A stretch of DNA of 64,000 nt from Bog-756 sp963713625 (GTDB lineage: Bacteria > Actinomycetota > Acidimicrobiia > Acidimicrobiales > RAAP-2), in NCBI GenBank assembly GCA_963713625.1, contig CAVQMN010000010.1:1-64000 (forward strand), given 5' to 3'. Of the stretch, positions 34,558-43,582 are shown piece after piece. Made by a program: the position numbers and the translations under genes. Within the stretch, counting starts at the first letter, position 1. Every line of letters begins with the position of its first letter. The notes beneath the pieces were generated by a model, which saw only the letters and a list, made by a program, of their open reading frames with translations, had not been told where the DNA came from and did no database searches.

Positions 34558-36590
34558 CCGCAGCAGGGGTACAGACGGCCGGGCCCCGGCCGGCCCCGCT
34601 GACCTCGGGAGATCCTCCACCGGATCACCGCCCCTCGGCCGACGACACGGACACCGTGGCCTCCCACCGGGGACGGACGCTGCTGGTGGCATCGGCCGGC
34701 TACCTGGTGCTGGCCCTCCTCCTGTGGTGGCACGTGTGGACCGGGCACCCGACATCCACCACCACCTGCGGCTGTGGAGACAGCTCGCTGTTCACCTGGT
34801 TCATCGAGTGGCCCGCCTACGCCTTCTCCCACGGACTGAGCCCCTTCTTCTCCACCGCGGCCGGGGGCCCCGGCGGGGTCAACCTGCCCGCCAATACCAG
34901 CGTGCTGGCCATCGGCGTGGTGCTGGCTCCGGTCACCTGGCTGTTCGGGCCGGTGGCGTCCATGAACGTGGCCCTCACCCTGGCCCCCGCCCTCTCCGCA
35001 ATGGCCATGTTCGTCCTGGTGCGACGGTGGGTGACGTGGGCCCCGGCCGCCTTCTTCGCCGGCCTCTTCTACGGCTTCTCGCCCTTCGTGCTGGTCAGTC
35101 TGGTCGACGCCCATCTCATGCTGGGCATGGCCTTCGTCCCCCCGCTGGTCGTGGCCTGCCTCGACGAGCTCTTGGTGCGGCGGAAGCGACGTCCGGTGGC
35201 GGTCGGCGTGCTCCTCGGGGTCCTCGTCACCGTCCAGTTCTTCATCGGGACCGAGGTCCTCATGATCATGGCCATCATGGCCGCCGTCGGTCTGGTCATG
35301 GTGGTGGGCTACGCCGCTGTGCGTCACCGGGACGTCCTCGGGCCGGCCGCCCGCCACGCCGGTGTGGGCCTCGGCGCGGCCGCCGTCACCGCCGGCGTGC
35401 TCCTGGCCTATCCGGGCTGGTTCGCCCTGGCCGGACCGGCCCACCTCTCCGGCCTGGTGTGGCCCAACTTCCATCCCGCCTACGGCGGCACCGTGGTCCG
35501 GGACTTCGTGCTGCCCGCACCGGCGCTCTCGACCGGCTTCTTCGGGGCGGCCATGAGCCGGGTGGTGGGCGGGAGCCAGGGGCCGGTCCTGTCCTCCCAG
35601 TACTTCGGGATCGGCGCCATCGCCGTGGTCGTGGTCGGTACCGTGGCCTGGCGACGCGACCGCCGGCTGTGGCTGTTCGGCGCCGTCGCCGTCGTGTCGG
35701 CCGTGCTGTCCCTCGGGGCCAGGCACAAGGTCTTCCTGCCCTGGCAGCCGTTCGCCCGGCTCCCGCTGCTCGAGAACATCTCCTCGAGCCGGTTCGTCCT
35801 CATCACCTACCTGGCCGTGGCCGTCTCGCTCGGCATCATCATCGACCACAGCCGGACGGCGGTCCTCGGGCGACGAGAGGCGGCCAGACATGCCCGGGCC
35901 GGAGGACGGCCCGGCCCGGGGCGGCGGTGGGGGGCGGCGCTGGTCGGGACGGCGGTGGCCGCCGTCGCCCTGGTCCCCCCGGCTGTCTACCTGTCGGCCA
36001 GCCTCCCGTTCACCACCCAGCCCGTGGTGCTCCCCACCTGGTTCACGACGGTGGCCCCACGCCTCCACGGACGGCAGGTCCTGCTCATCCTGCCCGCACC
36101 CTTCGCCGTCACCCAGACGGCCATGACCTGGCAGGCCGTGGACGGGATGCACTTCTCCATGGTCGGGCAGGGCGGGCCGGCCGGGGTGGCGGCACGGGCC
36201 GGCGCCGAGCGGGCCGGCCAGTCGGCCATCACCAACGCCACCTTCTTCTTCAGTCCCACCCAGACCATCACCGGCCCGGACGCCGTGGCCGCCCGGAAGG
36301 CCCTGCTCGGCTGGGGGGTCACCATGGTGGTCGTCCCCGACCAGCCCGGGCTTCCGGCCTACGAGCGGATCCGTTCGGTCACCGACGCCGCCGCCCTGAT
36401 GACGGCGGCCACCGGCACGCTCCCCGTCCGTCAGGCCGACGCCTGGGTCTGGACCGGGGTCGACCATGCCCGCCGGTGGGTGCCCCCGGCCACGGCCGAC
36501 ATCTCGCGGTGTCTGGCCGGGGTGGGGTACGACGGTGACGCCGCCGTCCACGCCGCCACCTCGTGCGTCCTGGCCGCCGGGTCGGCCTGA
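34554..36590 (+). CDS. Large GT-C-like polytopic membrane protein
   Basis: The 678-aa product has about 12 membrane helices. The first outside loop reads CGCGDSSLFTWFIEWPAYAF and GGVNLPANTSVLAIG, an acidic loop after helix 1 as in GT-C glycosyltransferases. Later segments such as LPLLENISSSRFVLITYLAVAVSLGIIIDH match uncharacterised actinobacterial membrane proteins. The C-terminal outside domain has no recognised motif. Glycosyl transfer from a polyprenyl donor is a reasonable guess, not shown. It is followed 28 bases later by an SDR gene on the same strand. Confidence 0.7.
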   Translation: MTAAGVQTAGPRPAPLTSGDPPPDHRPSADDTDTVASHRGRTLLVASAGYLVLALLLWWHVWTGHPTSTTTCGCGDSSLFTWFIEWPAYAFSHGLSPFFSTAAGGPGGVNLPANTSVLAIGVVLAPVTWLFGPVASMNVALTLAPALSAMAMFVLVRRWVTWAPAAFFAGLFYGFSPFVLVSLVDAHLMLGMAFVPPLVVACLDELLVRRKRRPVAVGVLLGVLVTVQFFIGTEVLMIMAIMAAVGLVMVVGYAAVRHRDVLGPAARHAGVGLGAAAVTAGVLLAYPGWFALAGPAHLSGLVWPNFHPAYGGTVVRDFVLPAPALSTGFFGAAMSRVVGGSQGPVLSSQYFGIGAIAVVVVGTVAWRRDRRLWLFGAVAVVSAVLSLGARHKVFLPWQPFARLPLLENISSSRFVLITYLAVAVSLGIIIDHSRTAVLGRREAARHARAGGRPGPGRRWGAALVGTAVAAVALVPPAVYLSASLPFTTQPVVLPTWFTTVAPRLHGRQVLLILPAPFAVTQTAMTWQAVDGMHFSMVGQGGPAGVAARAGAERAGQSAITNATFFFSPTQTITGPDAVAARKALLGWGVTMVVVPDQPGLPAYERIRSVTDAAALMTAATGTLPVRQADAWVWTGVDHARRWVPPATADISRCLAGVGYDGDAAVHAATSCVLAAGSA

Positions 36591-36618
36591 CGGCTCAGCG
36601 CCTGCTAGACACGCCGCC

Positions 36619-37470
36619 ATGCCGGACACCGACGGACCGAGACGGGCACTGGTGACCGGGGCCAGCCGCGGCATCGGCAAGGCCACCGCCGTGGCCCTGG
36701 CCCGAGCCGGATGGGACGTGGCCGTCACCGGGCGCACCCTGCATGAGGGTGAGGGGCGGGACGACTCCGACACCGGTGGGGGACGGGCCCTCCCCGGAAG
36801 CCTGGAGGCCACGGCCGACCTGGTGCGCGGGACGGGCCGGCGCGCCCTCCCGCTGGTGGCCGACCTCCATGACCGGGCGGCCCTGCGCGCCGCTGTCGGC
36901 CGGGTGGAATCCGAGTGGGGCGGCGTCGACCTGTTGGTCAACAACGCGGTGGACACCGGCCCCGGCAGCATGGTCCCCATCGTCGAGCTGACCGTGGGGC
37001 AGCTGGAGGCCAAGTTGGCGGCCAACGTGGTGGCCAACTTCGTGCTGGTCCAAGCGGTGCTCCCCGGAATGCTCGATCGCGGTCGGGGCACCATCGTCGA
37101 CGTCACCTCCCACACCGCCACCGCCGATCCGCCGGGCCCGGTGGGCCGGGGTGGATGGGGGCTGGGCTATGCCGCCTCCAAGGCGGCCTTCCACCGGTTC
37201 GCCCCGCTCCTGGCCGTGGAGCTCGGCGACCGGGGGATCAGGGCCTACAACGTCGATCCCGGTTACGTCGACACCGAGCGTCAGCTGCTCAACGCCTCGG
37301 CCCTCGGTCTGGTCGGCCACTACGCCGGCGCGCCTCCGTCGGTGCCTGCGGCCTCCATCGCCTGGTTGGTGGACCATCCCGAAGCGGTCGACAACGGCCA
37401 GACGATCAAGGCGTTGAAGATCGCCCTCACCCACGGCCTCCACCCCGACTGGCGCCCGACCTCCGGGTGA
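36619..37470 (+). CDS. Short-chain dehydrogenase/reductase
   Basis: This is a classical SDR of 283 aa with the NAD(P)-binding TGASRGIG near residue 13, the NNA motif (LLVNNAVDTG), the active-site Ser in VTSHTAT and YAASK (Tyr/Lys). PGYVDTE follows the catalytic part as usual. Asp/Arg residues after strand 2 (VTGRTL) suggest NADP(H). An acidic Gly-rich insertion follows that strand (GEGRDDSDTGGGRALPG). The substrate is not evident. The ATG at 36619 is chosen because homology begins there. It is probably cotranscribed with the GT-C-like gene. Confidence 0.85.
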   Translation: MPDTDGPRRALVTGASRGIGKATAVALARAGWDVAVTGRTLHEGEGRDDSDTGGGRALPGSLEATADLVRGTGRRALPLVADLHDRAALRAAVGRVESEWGGVDLLVNNAVDTGPGSMVPIVELTVGQLEAKLAANVVANFVLVQAVLPGMLDRGRGTIVDVTSHTATADPPGPVGRGGWGLGYAASKAAFHRFAPLLAVELGDRGIRAYNVDPGYVDTERQLLNASALGLVGHYAGAPPSVPAASIAWLVDHPEAVDNGQTIKALKIALTHGLHPDWRPTSG

Positions 37471-37522
37471 TGTGACCCCGGGTCCGGCGGGGAGCGACCG
37501 GCGGCGGGCCACCGGCCCCGCT

Positions 37523-39502
37523 TCAGGCCCCGGCTGACGCCTGCGGCCCGAGTATCTCCCGGGCGCCGGCCGTGCCGGCATCCGGGTTGCCGCCGGACGC
37601 CGGCTCGCCGGGTACCAACCGACCGGCGCCGGTCAGCCGCGAGCGGGAGCTGACCACGTGGCAGTGCTCGATGAGGGCCTCACCGTCAGCGTCGGTCATC
37701 GGGAAGAGCGTGCCACCCATCCGCCACCCGAGGCCCGGGGCCGGGCGGCTCGAGCACACGGTGAAGAGGACCCGAACCACCCGGATCTCGCCGGTCACCG
37801 ACGGGAGGTCCAAGCGGAGCTCCACCTCGGCTCCCACCTCCAGGGGATGGGGCCCGAGCATCCCGGCGCCGCCCGGGGTCAGGTCGACCACCCGCACCAG
37901 CGTGCCTCGGACCACCCCGGCCACCTCCACCGGCACCCGGTAGTGACGGCGGACCTGGTGGCGACGGGTGACCCTCCACAGGGCGGCGCCCACCACCACC
38001 AGCTCCCAGAGCGCGAACGAGATCCCGGCCACCACGGCCAGCCCGCCGAGATGGGGGAGGGCGAGCACACCGAACAGGGCGAGGACACGGGCCACCACGG
38101 CCGCAGCCAGGATCCCGGCCATGATCAGCACCAGCCGGAGCTGCCGGGCCGCCGACCAGCCGCCGTCGTCGATGCCGTCCTTCGGGGTCACCCGGAACGA
38201 GGTGCGGAACGGATGGACGAGGACGAAGGCGGCCCTGGTGAAGATCTCGGTGGTCAACAGGTTCGAGTAGGCCCCGTCCCACAGGCTGGCCTGGCCCCGG
38301 CACAGGAGGGCCGACGCCACCAGGTTGAGGACCATCCACGGCAGCCAGAACACGCAGAACTGCCACAGGGTGGCGTGCAGGGGCAGGCGACCGCTGACCA
38401 GCATGGCCACCAGGACGGCGAGCATGGCCAGACGCTGGAGGGGGACGAAGTAGGCCAGCAGGGAGGACAGGTAGCTGGCCCGCTGCTTGAGCGTCAGTCT
38501 CGGGGCGATGAGCGGGTTCTCCGCCGTCCGCAGTACGGAGAGGTTCCCCCGGGCCCAGCGGTCACGCTGCAGCAGGAAGGTGGCCAGGTCGTGGGGAGCC
38601 AGCCCCTGGACCAAGGTCTCGTCGTGGTAGCGGGTGTGCCAGCCCTGGCCGTGGAGCCGGATCGTGGTGTGGAAGTCCTCGGCCACCGTCTCGGTGGCGA
38701 TCCCGCCGATCCCCTCCAGCGCCTGGCGGCGGATGACGGTGGCGGACCCGCACCAGAAGGCCCCGTCGTGGCGGTCCTTGCCCGGCATGATCACCTCGAA
38801 GAACATGCTCTGATCGTGGCGGCCCGTCTCGAAATGCTGGAACGAGTCGTGGTTGCCGAAGTCGTGGGGCGTCTGGACCAGCGCCACCGACGCATCGTCG
38901 AAGTAGCCGACGGTGGCGTCGAGGATGTCGGGCTGCGGGACGTGGTCGGCGTCGAGGACCAGGATCAGCCGACCGTCGGTGTGGCCGAGGGCGTTGTTGA
39001 TGTTGCCGGCCTTGGCGTGCTCGTTGGTCGACCGGGTCAGATAGCGGGCCCCGAACCGAGCGGCCAGCCCGGCCACCTCCTCACGGCGACCGTCGTCGAG
39101 GACCCAGGTGGTATGGGGATAGGTGATCCGATCGCAGCCCACCAGCGTGGCCCCGAGGATGTCCAGGCCCTCGTCGTAGGTGCAGACGAAGACGTCGACG
39201 CTGGGCCGCAGTCCGATGGCCGGCCGGTGGGACACGGGGACCCGCCAGGCCAGGAAGGCGAACGAGGCGAGCATGGTCCAGCCGAACAGCTCGCAGGCCA
39301 GCAGCACGAAGAACATGACCGGCTCCGCGCCGGTCCGGGTATCGGCCGCCCGCCACACCAGGTACGCCGCCCCCCAGATCAGGGCGACCAGGACCAGGCC
39401 GCGGATGACCAGGCCGTCGTCCTGGTACGCCACCGGCGCTGGCTTCCCCGTTTCCGGCCCGGTCTGGGCCCCCACGGGCGCGGTCGTTGTCGGATTGCTC
39501 AT
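37523..39502 (-). CDS. BcsA-like family 2 glycan synthase with C-terminal PilZ domain
   Basis: The order is: two helices, a GT2 domain (VFVCTYDE, VLDDG, the DADH metal motif, VAEDFHTTIRLH in the TED position, QRDRWARG as QxxRW), five or six helices that form the channel, and a PilZ domain (RRHYRVPVEV, DLTPGGAG) to which c-di-GMP can bind. The TED motif reads AED and the PilZ DxSxxG reads DxTxxG. The enzyme should polymerise and export a beta-glucan or related chain. No BcsB, BcsZ or BcsC gene is nearby, so the product may not be cellulose. The start is ATG 39502; GTG 39532 is ten codons upstream. Confidence 0.85.
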   Translation of the reverse strand: MSNPTTTAPVGAQTGPETGKPAPVAYQDDGLVIRGLVLVALIWGAAYLVWRAADTRTGAEPVMFFVLLACELFGWTMLASFAFLAWRVPVSHRPAIGLRPSVDVFVCTYDEGLDILGATLVGCDRITYPHTTWVLDDGRREEVAGLAARFGARYLTRSTNEHAKAGNINNALGHTDGRLILVLDADHVPQPDILDATVGYFDDASVALVQTPHDFGNHDSFQHFETGRHDQSMFFEVIMPGKDRHDGAFWCGSATVIRRQALEGIGGIATETVAEDFHTTIRLHGQGWHTRYHDETLVQGLAPHDLATFLLQRDRWARGNLSVLRTAENPLIAPRLTLKQRASYLSSLLAYFVPLQRLAMLAVLVAMLVSGRLPLHATLWQFCVFWLPWMVLNLVASALLCRGQASLWDGAYSNLLTTEIFTRAAFVLVHPFRTSFRVTPKDGIDDGGWSAARQLRLVLIMAGILAAAVVARVLALFGVLALPHLGGLAVVAGISFALWELVVVGAALWRVTRRHQVRRHYRVPVEVAGVVRGTLVRVVDLTPGGAGMLGPHPLEVGAEVELRLDLPSVTGEIRVVRVLFTVCSSRPAPGLGWRMGGTLFPMTDADGEALIEHCHVVSSRSRLTGAGRLVPGEPASGGNPDAGTAGAREILGPQASAGA

Positions 39503-39615
39503 CGGTTGAGCTATCGACAGGCCGACGACCACCCTTGAGAAGCCCGGTCACCATCCGTGAGGAAGACCGACCGGGTGCGGCGTCGGCGCCGCCGGCCGCC
39601 TGCGGCCGGGCCCGT

Positions 39616-40032
39616 CTAGTGGAAGACGCTGACGATGTCGACGATGACCAGGGCCAGCACCATGCTGCCCACCACCGCGTAGAGCGCGGTGAAGGCCCAG
39701 CGCTGACGGTGATCGGCCAGCCAGAACCGTCGGATGCCCAGGTAGTCGAAGGTCAGGGCCAGGATGCCGATGGGGATGCCGATGGCCGGGCCCACCCCTT
39801 TGGCCACGCCGATGGCCGGCAGGATGACCGGGAGGACGATGTAGCTGAGGAGGCAGCGCAGAGCCGACAAGAAGATGGAGGCGCTGAAGATCCGGTGGGT
39901 CTCGGACTCGTCGATGGGCGCCCGGTCGGTCGGTACCCGGAGCAGGCGGCGCATGCCCTCGTCGTACTTGGAACGGGGCGGCACCGTGCTCGTCCCGCTG
40001 GATACGACGGCCACCCGGTCCACGGCCACCAT
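39616..40032 (-). CDS. Small multi-helix membrane protein, unknown
   Basis: The 138-aa product has a polar N-terminus (KYDEGMRRLLRVPTDR) and three or four hydrophobic segments (FLSALRCLLSYIVLPVILPA, GIPIGILALTFDYLG, WAFTALYAVVGSMVLALVIV). It lies 83 bases upstream of the synthase gene start on the same strand and may be in one transcript with it. I recognise no family. The ATG at 40032 is the first that gives a coherent N-terminus; no clear ribosome site is present. Confidence 0.6.
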   Translation of the reverse strand: MVAVDRVAVVSSGTSTVPPRSKYDEGMRRLLRVPTDRAPIDESETHRIFSASIFLSALRCLLSYIVLPVILPAIGVAKGVGPAIGIPIGILALTFDYLGIRRFWLADHRQRWAFTALYAVVGSMVLALVIVDIVSVFH

Positions 40033-40103
40033 GGTACTGCGGCCGATCGGCGGGGAACATCCGGGCCGGGGGCCGATCGTGCCGTCGACGCCCGGCCGGT
40101 CGC

Positions 40104-42293
40104 TCAGCCGGTCCCCGGGGGCGGCTGGTCGTTCGGACAGCTCCCGGGCGGCCCGAACCGGCCTTCGTCGTCGGTCCACCCGGCGTTGATCCATCCCGGC
40201 GCGGGCGGAGGGAGATGGAACATGGGGGAGAGGTCGGAGGTGACCGCGGCCCCGAGTACGGCGGCACCGGCCGGGCACAGATGGACGTTGTCGGTCTTGC
40301 GGGCCCGGATCCAGCCGCCGTCGGCGGTGCGCAGCCACGGTGAGAACCGGCCGTGCACCTCGAGGGCCGACGCCACCGGCAGGTAGGTGATCCGACCCGG
40401 GTAGTGCGCCGGGAGGGCCGAGACGATGCGGTCGAAGGCCTGGCGGTTGGCTTCGGCCGCCTGTTCGGCCTGCTGGCGTTGGGCCGGGTCGATGACGGCG
40501 TCGTTGGCGCCGATCTTCGGGAACTGGACGATGGCGATCCCGTCGACACCGTCGCCCGGGGCCAGCATCACGTTGATGGCCTCGGTCAACAGCTTCTCGA
40601 AGGTGGCGGGGTGTTGCTTGGCCAAGGCGTTGTCCCACGACCACATCATGAGGATGACTTCGGGACGGTCCTCGGCCACGGCCCCGGCCAGATCGCTCTG
40701 GAAGTTCGTGTCGTTGACGAGGCCCCATCCGTCGAACCCGTGGGGACTCACCTTCACCACCCCGGTGGCCTGCAGCGCGGCCTGGATGCCGGCTTCACCG
40801 TCGACCATCACGCTGTCCCCGATGGTCATCACCCGCAGCGGATCCGACGCCGACAGCACGCGGCCGGCCGGGAGGTCGATGGGCGCGGGCAGGGGATGGG
40901 GCACCGCGGTGGGGGAGACGACGGCCACCACCGACGATCCCCGCCCGATGACGGCCGAGGGGGCCGCCGCCGGCGCGCTGAGGAGCAGGGCGGTGACGGT
41001 GGCGGTGGCGGCCACCGCCATGACGCCGAGGAAGGTCCATCCCTTCCACCGGTGACGCCGGAAGGGTCGCTCGAGCAGGTAGAAGCTGGCGGTGGCCGCG
41101 CCCAGGGTGGCCCCGAGCCGGGCCAGCAGGAGGTCGGCGCCGTCCAGCCCGGTGGTGACGTCGGTCATCAGCACATAGACGGGCCAGTGCCACAGGTAGA
41201 TGCCGTAGGAGATGCCCCCCACCCAGCGCAGCGGCCGGATCGACAGCACTCGGCCCAGGCCGCCGGCGTCGGGCTGGGCCACACCGGCGATCACCGCCGC
41301 GGCCAGCAGCCCGGCCAGCACCAGGCCGCCCCGGAACATCCAGGCCGACGGGTTCTGGTTGTCGTCGCCGGCCGTCACCCACAGCACGCCGAGGACGACC
41401 GCGGCCAGCGGGGCCACCACGTGGAGCAGGCGCCGGGTGGCGGGGGGGTGGTCCGGCCGTCCCGTCACCACCAGCGCCAGCGCCGCCCCGATCAACAGTT
41501 CGAAGGCCCGGGTGTCGGTCCCGTAGTAGACGCGCGACAGGTTGGCCACCGGGCCGCGGTCGAAGAGCACGACCATCCATGTGGCCGAGGCCGCGGCCAG
41601 GGCCAGGGTGGACCAGAAGGCCACCGGCCGTGGCAGCCCCCGCGAGCCCGCCCGGGCGTGGTGCGGCCGGTTCCGGTCCCGCCGTCCCAGCCGGAGGCCC
41701 CCGAGGACCAGCAGCGGCCACACCAGATAGAACTGTTCCTCGATGGCCAGCGACCAGGTGTGGCGCAGGGTGGAGGGCACCTGGAACTGGGCGAAGTAGG
41801 ACTGGTGGGTGAAGATGAGGTGCCAGTTGGCGTAATAGAAGAGGGTGGCGATGCCGTCCGCCTTGAACGTCGACTCCACGATGTTGGGCCCGCCGAAACG
41901 CGAGTAGAGCGAGAGCACGATCAACAGCAGCATGACCGCGGGCAGGAGTCGCTTGGCCCGCCGGAACCAGAAGGAACGGAGGCCGATGGATCGGCGGTTG
42001 TCCCACTCGCCGATCAACAGCCCGGTGATGAGGAACCCGGAGAGCACGAAGAAGAAGTCGACGCCCAGGTAGCCGCCGTCGGCCCAGTGGAAGCCGAAGT
42101 GGTAGGCCACCACCGCGGCCACGGCCAGCGCCCGCAGCCCGTCGAGGGCCGGCATGTAGTGGTGGGTGCCGGATACCGGCGGCAGCTCGACGGGGATGGC
42201 CTCGGGGTTCTCCTCGGTGGCCAGCACGTCGACGGCGATACCGGGCTCGTCGGCGGATCCCGGGCCCGACGGCGCCACCGACACTCCCTCCAT
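40104..42293 (-). CDS. Acyltransferase-3 / SGNH protein, distant fourth copy
   Basis: The 729-aa product has the same architecture as the tandem set but is clearly more distant: MPALDGLRALAVAAVVAYHFG with the conserved His, LGVDFFFVLSGFLITGLLIGEW, FWFRRAKRLLPAVMLL, IEEQFYLVWPLLVLG, then an SGNH domain with TIGDSVMVDGEAG and the Asp/His pair TDNVHLCPAG (intact DxxH). It probably O-acylates an envelope glycan. The N-terminal 40 residues are acidic and cytoplasmic. The ATG at 42293 is used; a longer frame starts at 42326. It is divergent from the DoxX-Rieske gene. Confidence 0.88.
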   Translation of the reverse strand: MEGVSVAPSGPGSADEPGIAVDVLATEENPEAIPVELPPVSGTHHYMPALDGLRALAVAAVVAYHFGFHWADGGYLGVDFFFVLSGFLITGLLIGEWDNRRSIGLRSFWFRRAKRLLPAVMLLLIVLSLYSRFGGPNIVESTFKADGIATLFYYANWHLIFTHQSYFAQFQVPSTLRHTWSLAIEEQFYLVWPLLVLGGLRLGRRDRNRPHHARAGSRGLPRPVAFWSTLALAAASATWMVVLFDRGPVANLSRVYYGTDTRAFELLIGAALALVVTGRPDHPPATRRLLHVVAPLAAVVLGVLWVTAGDDNQNPSAWMFRGGLVLAGLLAAAVIAGVAQPDAGGLGRVLSIRPLRWVGGISYGIYLWHWPVYVLMTDVTTGLDGADLLLARLGATLGAATASFYLLERPFRRHRWKGWTFLGVMAVAATATVTALLLSAPAAAPSAVIGRGSSVVAVVSPTAVPHPLPAPIDLPAGRVLSASDPLRVMTIGDSVMVDGEAGIQAALQATGVVKVSPHGFDGWGLVNDTNFQSDLAGAVAEDRPEVILMMWSWDNALAKQHPATFEKLLTEAINVMLAPGDGVDGIAIVQFPKIGANDAVIDPAQRQQAEQAAEANRQAFDRIVSALPAHYPGRITYLPVASALEVHGRFSPWLRTADGGWIRARKTDNVHLCPAGAAVLGAAVTSDLSPMFHLPPPAPGWINAGWTDDEGRFGPPGSCPNDQPPPGTG

Positions 42294-42374
42294 CCGCCCA
42301 TGCTGGCACGCCGTCACCCGGGCCACGGCTCACGCCGCCGCTTCGTGCGATGACTCTTGGATCGGCCCAGCCTG

Positions 42375-42380
42375 TATCGT
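42375..42380 (+). promoter_or_regulatory. -10 box TATCGT ahead of a 5-codon frame
   Basis: TATCGT is followed by 8 bases (GCCCCGGC) and the ATG at 42389, again in the leaderless position. Confidence 0.4.
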
Positions 42381-42388
42381 GCCCCGGC

Positions 42389-42406
42389 ATGAGCGAGGTC
42401 CGGTGA
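42389..42406 (+). CDS. Candidate 5-residue leader frame coupled to the DoxX-Rieske gene
   Basis: ATG AGC GAG GTC CGG TGA gives MSEVR. The stop overlaps the GTG of the large gene (GTGA), so a ribosome ending here is placed on the next start. It is supported only by promoter spacing and overlap. Confidence 0.35.
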   Translation: MSEVR

Positions 42407-43486
42407 GTGCAGACCGCGCCGACCCGCCGGTGAGCATGTGGTCGGTCGTCCGGCCCGACGGCACGGTTCCCACCGGCTGGGTGCTCATGCCCCTCCGCCT
42501 CTTCCTCGGGTTCACCTTTCTCTACGCCGGGCTCCAGAAGTTGGCCAACCCCAACTTCTTGAACAGCGCCAGCCCGATCTCCATCCACGCCCAGCTGGTC
42601 GGCGCCTCCCACGCCAGCCCCATCCACGCCCTCATCGGTCATCTGGTACCCATCTCCTCAGCCGTGGGCGTCGTCATCGCCATCGGGGAGGTGGCCATCG
42701 GCGCCGGCGTGCTGGCCGGTCTCCTGGTCCGGGTGGCGGCCGTGGCCGGCATGGTCCTCTCCTTCGGGCTCTTTCTGACCGTGAGCTTCCACTCGTCGCC
42801 GTACTTCACCGGGTCCGACATCGTGTTCCTCTTCGCCTGGACCCCGCTGGCCCTGGGCGGGGCGGGCGGAGCACCCGCCCTCGACACCTGGCTGGCCACC
42901 CGCCGGCCGGTCCCGGCCGGACCCTCAGGGGTCGTGGCCCGGCGGACCGTCCTGTCCGCCGGGGCGGTCACCGGCATCGTGGCCGCCTTCGTCGTCGTGG
43001 CCGGTGGGGCCGCGGCCGCCCTCGGCCGGGCCGTCGGGGCCACCACCAGCCCCACCGCGGCCGGCGGGGAGAAGACGCTCACCCCCGGATCGGGCTCGAC
43101 CACCTCGACCACCCAGCACGGCGGGGTCAACGCCCACCACCGGTGCGACCACCCCCACCACGACGGCGCCGTCGTCGGGCACGGCCATCGGTCCGGCCAC
43201 AGGAGTACCGGTGGGCGGGGCGGCCGCCTTCACCGATCCGGCCAACGGGGACCCGGCGTTGATCATCCAGCAGACCGCCGGCGACTTCGTCGCCTTCGAC
43301 GCCGTCTGCCCGCACGCCGGATGCACCGTCGCCTATCAGCGGTCGGCCCGGATCATCGCCTGTCCCTGCCACGGATCGGAGTTCGACGCCAGCACGGGCG
43401 AGGTGATCAGAGGTCCGGCCACCAGGGGGCTCACCACGATCTCGGTGATCAAGGGGTCCAACGGTGACCTGTACATCCCCGGGTGA
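42403..43486 (+). pseudogene. DoxX-Rieske fusion protein, split by one extra base
   Basis: The first part is a four-helix DoxX membrane domain (LMPLRLFLGFTFLYAGLQKL, IGEVAIGAGVLAGLLVRVAA), then a helix headed by a twin-arginine-like ARRTVLSAG, and a Thr/Ser linker. The frame shifts inside CCC at 43112-43114; removing one C restores a natural linker (TTSTAGSTPTTGATTP). After it comes a complete Rieske [2Fe-2S] domain (CPHAGC and CPCHGS) on the outer side. Fusion of DoxX to Rieske is known in actinobacteria and suggests membrane electron transfer. The shift is either a sequencing error or a recent mutation. The acyl-CoA desaturase gene follows 97 bases on. Confidence 0.8.
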
Positions 43487-43582
43487 GGATCGGGCCGCGG
43501 GCGGACCCGGGAACCGGGCCACCGGTCCCGACCGTTCGGGTACCATGGCGATTCTGTCGCCGGTAGGCGGCACTGCCCGAAC

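Noticed and set aside
34383..37121. Long minus-strand open frame (912 codons) over the GT-C-like and SDR genes
   Set aside because: It is a shadow produced by high GC codon bias: low-complexity His/Gly/Arg/Pro sequence without any family, opposite two well-supported genes.
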